A stretch of 21,450 nt of DNA from Verrucomicrobia bacterium UBA6775 (GTDB taxonomy: Bacteria; Verrucomicrobiota; Verrucomicrobiia; Limisphaerales; UBA1096). The translations under genes were made by a program, and so were the position numbers. The notes under the pieces were generated by a model. That model had not been told where the DNA came from, did no database searches, and saw only the letters and a list, made by a program, of their open reading frames with translations. Shown piece after piece: positions 15,879 to 21,450 of the stretch (position 1 is the stretch's first letter; the number at the start of each line of letters is the position of its first letter). The stretch is taken from contig DKGH01000040.1 of NCBI GenBank assembly GCA_002453165.1, positions 1-21,450 of the forward strand. The letters run 5' to 3'.

Positions 15879-17279
15879 ATGCAACATAACCCAGCCAACT
15901 TTTCCCGAACACTTCTGGCCGCCTTTGCCGCCGCCATTGCGCTTGGACAAGCCGGCTGCGGCTCGAAGAAGCCGGAGCCCAAACCTCCTCCAGTAGCCAA
16001 GCCGGCAACACCGCCAAAGGTGGAAACACGCACCCTGCACGAACTGGCCGCCTCCGATGACAACGCGGCCCTGCTCAAGCAACTCCAGCTTGGCCAAGCG
16101 GCGGATGCGTTGGACAACCTTGGCCAAACGGCGCTGCACGTGGCGGCCATAAACGGCAAGGCAGAAAACCTCGAAACGCTGCTGACCTACAAGGCAGACA
16201 TCCATGCCAAGACCGCGAAGGAAAAAATCGACGCGCTCCATCTAGCCTGTGCGCACGGCAGCGTGGAAGCGGCAAAGCTGCTGCTGGCCCATGGTGCGAA
16301 TCCTAAATCCTCGGCGCCGAACGGATGGACTCCACTCCACTCATCCGCCGTCAATGGACAAGACGCTATCGTCCGGCTGTTTCACGAACTGGGCAATGAT
16401 CTCAGCCCGATGTGCACCGACGGCACACCCCTAGACTTCGCCCGAATTCACAAGAAGACCACCACTGAGGCGTTACTCAATTCGCTCGGTGCAAAAAAAG
16501 GAGCCACTCTTTCGGTTCATCTCGCCGCTCTACACGGCGATATGGATGCGCTTAAAAGCTGGCTTAGCAACCGCGCTAATGTTCATTTTCGCGAAAGTAA
16601 GCATCAGGCAACACCTTTGCACTGGGCCGCCGAAGCGGATCAACTCGAGGCGGCAAAACTCTTACTTAATAAGGGCGCTAGAATAATTAGTCGAACAGAC
16701 GGAGGCTGGACGCCGCTTCACTCTGCGGCTTCAAAAGGCAGTACTAATGTAATAGCCATGCTAATAAAGCGCCGCGTGCCTATAAACTCAATCAGCCAAA
16801 CCGGAACTCCGCTCGACCTTGCTATAGGTTACAAACGAGACAACGCAGCAACAATGATCCGCGACAAGGGCGGCCGCGAAGGCTGGCAGGTCTCCATTCA
16901 CATGGCCGCGGCCAAGGGCAAGGCCGTTGCTGTCCAGTCTTTCCTCCAACGGGGCGTGAAAGTCGACGCCGTGGATTCACTCCACCGCAGCACCCCATTG
17001 CACTGGGCCGCCGGCGCCGGCAAGGTCAACACAATGGAAATGTTGATCGCCCGCGGTGCAACGGTCGATGCCCGGAGCGAGAGCGACGCCACCCCGCTGC
17101 ATCAGGCCGTGTTGCGGGACCGACCCGAAGCCGTGAAGCTGCTTCTCAACAGTAATGCGAACGTCAACCTGAAGAACAAGTCCGGATACACGCCACTCGA
17201 CTACGCCACCGCCAACAAACGAACGGAAATCACCCAACTCCTCAAGTCAGCCGGCGCCCTCTCCGGCAAGGCACTTTGA
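15879..17279 (+). CDS. Ankyrin-repeat protein with a lipoprotein-like signal
   Basis: 466 aa from ATG 15879, giving the export signal FSRTLLAAFAAAIALGQAGC. The frame is open back to a GTG at 15807 overlapping the previous stop. ATG 15840 is another alternative, but both place the hydrophobic core too far inside. After the Cys comes a Pro/Lys linker (KKPEPKPPPVAKPATPP), then about 13 ankyrin repeats to the C-terminus. The repeats show a four-repeat higher-order period: TPLHWAA, GWTPLHSAA and TPLDxA units recur in order, with each block closing on TPLD. Ankyrin repeats bind proteins, so a periplasm-facing scaffold is likely. The lipobox is atypical: Gln occupies the usual Leu position at -3, in a one-mismatch palindrome copy (15941-15952). 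Whether it is lipidated is therefore uncertain. Confidence 0.87.
   Translation: MQHNPANFSRTLLAAFAAAIALGQAGCGSKKPEPKPPPVAKPATPPKVETRTLHELAASDDNAALLKQLQLGQAADALDNLGQTALHVAAINGKAENLETLLTYKADIHAKTAKEKIDALHLACAHGSVEAAKLLLAHGANPKSSAPNGWTPLHSSAVNGQDAIVRLFHELGNDLSPMCTDGTPLDFARIHKKTTTEALLNSLGAKKGATLSVHLAALHGDMDALKSWLSNRANVHFRESKHQATPLHWAAEADQLEAAKLLLNKGARIISRTDGGWTPLHSAASKGSTNVIAMLIKRRVPINSISQTGTPLDLAIGYKRDNAATMIRDKGGREGWQVSIHMAAAKGKAVAVQSFLQRGVKVDAVDSLHRSTPLHWAAGAGKVNTMEMLIARGATVDARSESDATPLHQAVLRDRPEAVKLLLNSNANVNLKNKSGYTPLDYATANKRTEITQLLKSAGALSGKAL
15941..15952. repeat. One-mismatch palindrome GCTTGGACAAGC in a signal peptide
   Basis: Differs from the consensus by one base (A for C at position 7). 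It encodes LGQA directly before the Gly-Cys of the ankyrin protein's signal sequence. Confidence 0.5.
16088..16128. repeat. Palindrome pair 30 bp apart in the ankyrin gene
   Basis: Exact GCTTGGCCAAGC (16088-16099), read as LGQAA, is followed by CTTGGCCAAAC (centre 16123.5), read as LGQT. Both lie in the first ankyrin repeats. Confidence 0.75.
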
Positions 17280-17294
17280 GCTTGGGAAACCAGC

Positions 17295-17355
17295 GGACTC
17301 GCGGGCTTGTCCCTCCAAAGCCCGGCCTAAAATGGAGGGACGAGCCCGCGAGTCC
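17295..17355. terminator. Long hairpin between convergent genes
   Basis: Two 23-base arms (17295-17317 and 17333-17355) pair along their full length except for one G-U position, around a 15-base loop. It fills the 80-bp gap between the ankyrin gene and the convergent aminotransferase gene, so a bidirectional terminator is the simplest role. No strong T-tract follows on either strand. The length and near-perfect pairing would also fit a REP- or MITE-like repeat. Confidence 0.65.
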
Positions 17356-17359
17356 GGAA

Positions 17360-18496
17360 TCAAATCGGGGCGTTGGCGATCGTGTTGATGACGTGGTCGA
17401 TTTGCTCGGTGGACAGCTCCGGATAGATCGGAATGCTCAACACCTCATCCGCCATCTTTTCGCAAATCGGCAATCTCGCCTCAACGCCGGCCAAGTTTGA
17501 AAAACATTCCTGCCGGTGCAACGGCACCGGGTAGTAGATTGCCGAGCCAATCTGATTCGCGGCCAAGTGTTCCATGAGAGCGTCCCGTTTTCCGTTGGTC
17601 ACGCGAATGGTGAACTGGTTCCACGTGTGCGTCCGGCCCGACATCTCCGAGGGCAGTAGCAGACGCCCTTCCCGAACAGGAGTGCTCTCCGACAAGCGCT
17701 CAAGATACGTTGCCGCGTTGGCACGACGCTTGGCGATGTAGACTGGCAGGTGGCCGAGCTTGGCGCGGAGCAGTGCCGCCTGCAGCGGATCGAGGCGAAA
17801 GTTGCCACCAATCGCTTTGTGATAATATTTCGGTGCCCCTCCGTGAACACGCAGGATTCGCACACGCTCAGCGAGGGCATCGTCGTTGGTGGTTATCATG
17901 CCACCGTCGCCGAAGCCGCCGAGGTTCTTGGACGGAAAAAAACTGAACGCACAGAGGTCGCCCATCGTGCCGGCTTTTTTTTCACCGAACTGCGTGCCCA
18001 TCGACTGGGCGGCGTCCTCGAGCACCATCAGGTCATGCGCACTGGCCAGGCGTTGCACGGCGTCCATGTCGGCCGCCTGCCCGAACAGGTGCACCGGGAT
18101 GATCGCCTTGGTTTTGTCGGTAACACGCCTCGCGGCGTTCTCGAGGTCGAGGTTGAAATCGTCGTCCAGCGAATCGATGAACACCGGGATCGCGCCGGTT
18201 CGTGAGACAGAACCGGCCGTGGCGAAAAACGTGAACGACGGACAGAGCACCTCGTCGCCAGGACCAATACCGAGCGCCATCAGCGAGAGCAGCAGCGCAT
18301 CGGTGCCGGAGCTGACGCCGATCGCGTGCGTGGCTCCAACGCCCGCAGCAACCTGCCGCTCGAACTCCGTCACCTCCGGACCAAGGATAAATTGAGACGA
18401 GTCGAGCACCCGCGCAAAGGTGTCCTTCAACTCCGCGGCGAGTGGCTGGTTTTGCTGGTTGAGGTCCAGCAGGGGGACATGGATCGGTTCTCCCAT
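17360..18496 (-). CDS. DegT/DnrJ/EryC1/StrS-family PLP aminotransferase
   Basis: 378 aa, full length for the family. It transfers an amino group, normally from glutamate, to a keto-sugar nucleotide for surface polysaccharide or glycan synthesis. Visible features are the N-terminal VPLLDLNQQ, the cofactor phosphate loop GVSSGTDALLLSL (60-72), and VLEDAAQSMG with Asp161 contacting the PLP ring. FSFFPSKNLGGFGDGG contains the Schiff-base Lys190, and VHGGAPKYYHKAIGGNFRLD follows. The pattern resembles the WlbE/FdtB group making 3-amino sugars, but the exact substrate cannot be read from sequence. No sugar-nucleotide dehydratase or glycosyltransferase lies nearby, so it is an orphan here. The ATG start has no visible Shine-Dalgarno sequence and faces a divergent gene across 92 bp containing two palindromes. 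Confidence 0.92.
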   Translation of the reverse strand: MGEPIHVPLLDLNQQNQPLAAELKDTFARVLDSSQFILGPEVTEFERQVAAGVGATHAIGVSSGTDALLLSLMALGIGPGDEVLCPSFTFFATAGSVSRTGAIPVFIDSLDDDFNLDLENAARRVTDKTKAIIPVHLFGQAADMDAVQRLASAHDLMVLEDAAQSMGTQFGEKKAGTMGDLCAFSFFPSKNLGGFGDGGMITTNDDALAERVRILRVHGGAPKYYHKAIGGNFRLDPLQAALLRAKLGHLPVYIAKRRANAATYLERLSESTPVREGRLLLPSEMSGRTHTWNQFTIRVTNGKRDALMEHLAANQIGSAIYYPVPLHRQECFSNLAGVEARLPICEKMADEVLSIPIYPELSTEQIDHVINTIANAPI

Positions 18497-18517
18497 GGCG
18501 CGGGAGTATTTGCCGTC

Positions 18518-18560
18518 GCTTGGCCAAGCGCAAGACGCATTGCCGTTGACTTGGCCAAGC
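18518..18560. repeat. Palindrome pair in a divergent intergenic region
   Basis: Exact GCTTGGCCAAGC (18518-18529) and CTTGGCCAAGC (18550-18560) have centres 31 bp apart, about three DNA helical turns. They lie in the 92-bp gap between the divergent aminotransferase and secreted-protein genes, which must hold both genes' upstream signals. No convincing -35/-10 pair was identified. Confidence 0.75.
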
Positions 18561-18588
18561 GAAGGGCCGACCCTTTGCGGAACCGATC

Positions 18589-19452
18589 ATGAAACCAATT
18601 TCTGCTCTCCTTCTATTCACGCTCGGGACTGCGCTTGGCCAAGTGGCCGAACCGGCCAAACTCAAGCTGCACTGGGCCAAGAATTACCTGACGATCAGTG
18701 GGGATCATCTGCCCGGCGGTGAGATGAAAATCCACTATCTCGAGGCATATTGCCGGGCCAACTCGCAGACGACTGACTGGAGCAAACACACGGTGGTGGG
18801 CCACAAGACGCGCATGATTTACCGCAGCGCCGATGGCTCCCAGTTAAAACTGCACTGCGTGGTCAGCGACGGGGTGGCGGTGGAACACGTCATCACCGCC
18901 ACCCATGACGAGGTCGACTTTCGGCTCACCGCCCACAACCCAACCAACAAACGCTCAGAGGCGCACTGGGCACAGCCGTGCATCCGGGTGGGGAAATTCA
19001 CCGGCACAGGTGCGGACACCACGCCGGACAAGTACGCCTACGTCAAAAAGAGCTTCATCTATCTCGATGGCAAACGCGCGATGATGCCGACGCAGGGCTG
19101 GGCCACCGAGGCACGCTACATCCCCGGGCAGGTCTGGGCCGGACCGGGCGTGCCAAGGGCGGACGTCAATCCGCGGCCACTACACCCTGCCGTGACCAGC
19201 AACGGTTTGATCGGCTGCTACAGCGCGGACGGCTCGATGATTTTTGCCACCGCATTCGAGCCGTATCAGGAATTGTTTCAGGGCGTGATCCGCTGTCTGC
19301 ACAGTGATTTTCGGCTGGGCGGCCTCAAGCCGGGCGAACGACTTGAGATTCGGGGCAAGATTTACATCGTCAAAAACGACGAGAAGGCGCTGCTCAAGCG
19401 GTACAACCGGGATTTTCCAACCCACAAGGAGTTGCACCGAAAGAAAAAATGA
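18589..19452 (+). CDS. Secreted protein of unknown function
   Basis: 287 aa. A signal peptide (MKPISALLLFTLGTALG) is followed by a mainly beta-type mature protein. I do not recognise a named family. Readable landmarks are LEAYCRANSQTTDWSKHTVV, the segment EAHWAQPCIRVGKFTGTG, and NGLIGCYSADGSMIFATAFE. The C-terminus is very basic (ELHRKKK). Four Cys residues in the mature part could form disulfides. The ordering resembles lectin-like or carbohydrate-processing beta-sandwich proteins of Planctomycetota and Verrucomicrobiota, but this is only an impression. The signal-peptide end is encoded by a palindrome (18633-18643, ALGQV). It is divergent from the aminotransferase gene; the TPR gene follows 71 bp after its stop. 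Confidence 0.8.
   Translation: MKPISALLLFTLGTALGQVAEPAKLKLHWAKNYLTISGDHLPGGEMKIHYLEAYCRANSQTTDWSKHTVVGHKTRMIYRSADGSQLKLHCVVSDGVAVEHVITATHDEVDFRLTAHNPTNKRSEAHWAQPCIRVGKFTGTGADTTPDKYAYVKKSFIYLDGKRAMMPTQGWATEARYIPGQVWAGPGVPRADVNPRPLHPAVTSNGLIGCYSADGSMIFATAFEPYQELFQGVIRCLHSDFRLGGLKPGERLEIRGKIYIVKNDEKALLKRYNRDFPTHKELHRKKK
18633..18644. repeat. Palindrome GCTTGGCCAAGT in a signal peptide
   Basis: Eleven of twelve bases match the consensus. It is read as ALGQV at the predicted end of the signal peptide of the secreted protein. Confidence 0.7.
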
Positions 19453-19523
19453 CTCAGGGCGCCAGTTTTCAGCCGGTGACATCTTGACTCGGGAATGAAG
19501 GCGGCCGACAGTTGTTGCGGCCC

Positions 19524-19934
19524 ATGCCGGAATTGTCATCCGACAGACAACCCCTTTCAGCCAAGGAAAAGCGCGAACTCGATATCGAAATCGACTTTCT
19601 ATCGGGACTCGTCAAGCGCGACCCAGCCTACATCGAGGCGCTGCAACTGCTGGGCGACAACTACACCAAGCGCGGCTGCTTCAACGACGGATTAAAGATC
19701 GACGAGCACCTCTCAAAACTGCTCCCGGACGACTCGATGGTTTTTTACAACCTCGCCTGCAGCTATTCGCTCACCGATCGCATCGACGAGTCCATCACCG
19801 CGCTCAACAAGGCGGTGCACCTCGGCTACGAAGACTCCAAGTGGATGGACACCGACCCGGACCTGAACAAGGTGCGAACCGATCCCCGCTACCAGTCGAT
19901 CCGCCATCAGTTGAAGAAAAAACACACCACCTGA
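19524..19934 (+). CDS. Small TPR-repeat protein
   Basis: 136 aa from ATG 19524; an in-frame TTG at 19512 is the alternative start. It has no signal peptide or membrane segment, so it is probably cytoplasmic. Two TPR-like helical pairs are visible: PAYIEALQLLGDNYTKRGCF with its partner helix, then MVFYNLACSYSLTDRIDESI with ALNKAVHLGY. The C-terminal motif DPDLNKVRTDPRYQSI is a common capping sequence of short bacterial TPR proteins. It probably mediates a protein interaction. It ends 16 bp before the mtnA-like gene, so the two may be co-transcribed. Confidence 0.82.
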   Translation: MPELSSDRQPLSAKEKRELDIEIDFLSGLVKRDPAYIEALQLLGDNYTKRGCFNDGLKIDEHLSKLLPDDSMVFYNLACSYSLTDRIDESITALNKAVHLGYEDSKWMDTDPDLNKVRTDPRYQSIRHQLKKKHTT

Positions 19935-19950
19935 AACCGGGCGATTCCCG

Positions 19951-21057
19951 ATGAATGTCACCCATAACGGGAAGTCGAAACATTACCGTACGGTGTGGTT
20001 TGACAAGGCCCGAAACCGGGTGGAGCTGATCGAGCAACGCCTGCTTCCCCATCAGTTCAAAATCGTCTCCACCATCGACTATGTCGAAACGGCGCGTGCC
20101 ATCACCGACATGGTCGTGCGCGGTGCGGGCGCGATCGGTGCCACCGCCGCCTACGGCCTGACACAGGGCGCCTGGGCGTTTCGTGGTCGAGGGTTGAAGG
20201 GTTTCGAGAAGCACTTGGCCAAGGTTTACCGAACACTGGCCGAGGCCCGGCCCACCGCCGTTGACCCGGTCAACGCCATGCGCTGGATGCTGGCAAACAT
20301 AACCGGCGTGACAGTGGCCGAGCGGCAGGAGCGGGCCTTGGCCATGGCCGAACAATTTGCTGACGACGATGCCGCCCATTGCCAGGCGCTTGGCCAAGTG
20401 GGCGAGCCGTTGATTCACGACGGCGCGCGCGTGCTGACCCATTGCAACGCCGGCTGGCTGGCGTTCGTCGATCACGGTTCCGCCACCGCGCCGATTTACG
20501 CCGCTCAGGCCAAGGGCAAATCACTGCACGTGTTTTGCGACGAGACCCGTCCCCGCTCACAGGGGGCCATCCTCACCGCGTGGGAGTTGGCGCAGCAGGG
20601 CATCCCGCACGACATCATCGCCGACAATGCCGCCGGGCACCTGATGCAGCGCGGCGAGATCGACCTCGTCATCGTCGGCAGTGACCGCACGCTTGGCCGC
20701 ACCGGCGAGGTCGCCAACAAGATCGGCACCTACACCAAGGCGGTTCTGGCCAAGCGCCACGCCATCCCGTTTTACGTCGCCATCCCGCTCTCGACGATCG
20801 ACTGGGAACTCGAGTCCGGACTGGACATCCCAATCGAGGAACGCGACGAGGACGAAGTGCTTCGCGCTTGGGGCATCACCGAAGGGGGCCGGAGGCAGTC
20901 CGTGCGCGTGGGCAACCCCGGCAGCACCGCACGCAACCCGGCCTTCGACGTCACGCCACCAGAGTTGATCACGGGCATCATCACGCCACCGGGCATCTTC
21001 AAGCCCCGCCATCTTTGGAAAAACAGGGCCAAGCTTGGCTTTTCCGGCAAAGCCTGA
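19951..21057 (+). CDS. mtnA: Methylthioribose-1-phosphate isomerase (MtnA family)
   Basis: 368 aa. The family converts 5-methylthioribose-1-phosphate to the ribulose form in methionine salvage; close relatives act on 5-deoxyribose-1-phosphate. Conserved blocks are VVRGAGAIGATAAYG (usually RGAPAIG), THCNAG with catalytic Cys165, CDETRPRSQGAILTAWEL, DNAAGHLMQRGEIDLVIVG, SDR with catalytic Asp245, GEVANKIGTYTKAV, and ITGIITPPGIFKP near the C-terminus. No other methionine-salvage gene is in the window, so a role in disposing of 5-deoxyribose from radical-SAM by-products is a real alternative. A palindrome (20388-20399) encodes ALGQVG where relatives have 'IGxxG'. An inside-out palindrome lies just before the stop. 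The 16-bp gap to the TPR gene leaves no room for a riboswitch. Confidence 0.9.
   Translation: MNVTHNGKSKHYRTVWFDKARNRVELIEQRLLPHQFKIVSTIDYVETARAITDMVVRGAGAIGATAAYGLTQGAWAFRGRGLKGFEKHLAKVYRTLAEARPTAVDPVNAMRWMLANITGVTVAERQERALAMAEQFADDDAAHCQALGQVGEPLIHDGARVLTHCNAGWLAFVDHGSATAPIYAAQAKGKSLHVFCDETRPRSQGAILTAWELAQQGIPHDIIADNAAGHLMQRGEIDLVIVGSDRTLGRTGEVANKIGTYTKAVLAKRHAIPFYVAIPLSTIDWELESGLDIPIEERDEDEVLRAWGITEGGRRQSVRVGNPGSTARNPAFDVTPPELITGIITPPGIFKPRHLWKNRAKLGFSGKA
20388..20399. repeat. Palindrome GCTTGGCCAAGT in the mtnA-like gene
   Basis: Eleven of twelve bases match the consensus. It is read as ALGQVG. A shorter relative, CTTGGCCAAG, at 20214-20223 is read as LAK and may be chance. Confidence 0.65.
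21028..21039. repeat. Inside-out palindrome GCCAAGCTTGGC, second copy
   Basis: Exact match to 4061-4072. It encodes AKLG near the C-terminus of the mtnA product, 15 bp before its stop codon. Confidence 0.7.
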
Positions 21058-21083
21058 CATTCCCCGGGAACGATTCGCTTCCG

Positions 21084-21112
21084 TTGCGCACCGGCGACAT
21101 CAGGTGTAGATT
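21084..21112 (+). promoter_or_regulatory. Possible sigma-70-type promoter
   Basis: TTGCGC (21084-21089), a 17-bp spacer, then TAGATT (21107-21112) lie in the 73-bp gap upstream of the final exported-protein gene. The match is moderate and the call rests on spacing and position only. Confidence 0.3.
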
Positions 21113-21130
21113 CGCCCTCGGATTTTTGAA

Positions 21131-21450
21131 ATGATAACAACACGCACCCTCCTTATCGCGGCCATGACGACTGTAGGCCTGGCCCTCACCCAGCCTGTCT
21201 CGGCTGAGCACCATCACGAACACATCGCAATGAGCACCGAGAAAAAGCTCATCAACATCGAGTTGGATGTGTTGCTTGAAAAATTCGCGGAACTCACCAA
21301 GCGCGTTCACCAACTGGATCTCGAGCGAATTTCAATGGAGGCGGAAATTGACTTTGAGTCCAACGAAGCCGAGCAGGCCGAAATCTCCCGGCACGTGAAA
21401 CGGATCAGCGTGTTACAGGATCGATTGGAGGAAAAACGACACCAAACACG
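21131..21450 (+). CDS. Exported helical protein, 3' end outside window
   Basis: The frame is open from ATG 21131 to the window end, with 106 codons visible. The N-terminus is a signal peptide (core LLIAAMTTVGLALTQPVSA, cleavage probably before EHHHEH). The mature part begins with a His-rich patch. It continues as strongly charged heptad-like sequence (INIELDVLLEKFAELTKRV, then ISVLQDRLEEKRH) that predicts a long amphipathic helix or coiled coil. The family is not recognised. The His cluster could bind metal ions, but nothing else supports this. The ATG is preceded by TTTTTGAA and no Shine-Dalgarno sequence. Confidence 0.75.
   Translation, partial: MITTRTLLIAAMTTVGLALTQPVSAEHHHEHIAMSTEKKLINIELDVLLEKFAELTKRVHQLDLERISMEAEIDFESNEAEQAEISRHVKRISVLQDRLEEKRHQT

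Noticed and set aside
18482..18588. Nine-bp inverted repeat GATCGGTTC / GAACCGATC flanking the divergent intergenic region
   Set aside because: One arm is coding sequence of the aminotransferase N-terminus (EPI), and 9 bp over 107 bp could be chance. A shared operator remains possible but is unsupported.
19935..19950. Possible SAM riboswitch upstream of the mtnA-like gene
   Set aside because: Only 16 bp separate it from the upstream TPR gene, too short for any riboswitch.
2015..20399. Palindromes as a CRISPR array or integron attachment sites
   Set aside because: Copies are scattered with irregular spacing, many inside conserved coding sequence, with no spacers, cas genes or integrase.

Overview
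The window reads as a GC-rich bacterial chromosome segment, most likely Verrucomicrobiota, with Planctomycetota as the alternative. This rests on protein architectures rather than a marker gene. There are very large secreted proteins built from lamin-tail and CotH domains and ending in a short 'FFRI'-type C-terminal domain. There are also multi-domain VWA/glutamine-amidotransferase-like membrane proteins, an NHL-repeat lipoprotein and an ankyrin-repeat lipoprotein. No rRNA, tRNA, CRISPR array, transposase or phage gene was seen.

Layout. 1-2010: 3' part of a VWA/GATase-like membrane protein. 2037-2948 (minus): secreted alpha/beta hydrolase of the epoxide-hydrolase type. About 3052-4083: lipoprotein with six NHL repeats. 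4084-4246: intergenic block with a hairpin repeat inside an inverted pair of TTCAAG-rich repeats. 4247-7132: second, larger VWA/GATase-like protein. 7134-11999 and 12028-15810: tandem giant secreted CotH/lamin-tail proteins. 15879-17279: ankyrin-repeat lipoprotein. 17295-17355: long hairpin between convergent genes. 17360-18496 (minus): DegT-type sugar aminotransferase. 18589-19452: secreted protein of unknown function. 19524-19934: small TPR protein. 19951-21057: mtnA-like isomerase. 21131-21450: start of an exported helical protein cut by the window end.

Most products carry export signals or membrane anchors, so the region mainly serves the cell envelope. The two VWA proteins belong to a type that often accompanies MoxR ATPases and DUF58 proteins. 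The two CotH proteins may be surface-located atypical kinases with adhesive domains. The aminotransferase, TPR protein and mtnA-like gene are probably unrelated neighbours.

The most striking feature is a short palindrome, GCTTGGCCAAGC. It has eight exact copies and about ten close relatives in 21 kb, where chance predicts about 0.001 exact copies. It lies both between and inside genes, and inside genes it is nearly always read so as to encode Leu-Gly-Gln. Two copies of its inside-out form, GCCAAGCTTGGC, lie just before stop codons. A 3.4-kb low-GC block (about 8821-12240) with sharp edges, both inside coding sequence, is the second notable feature.
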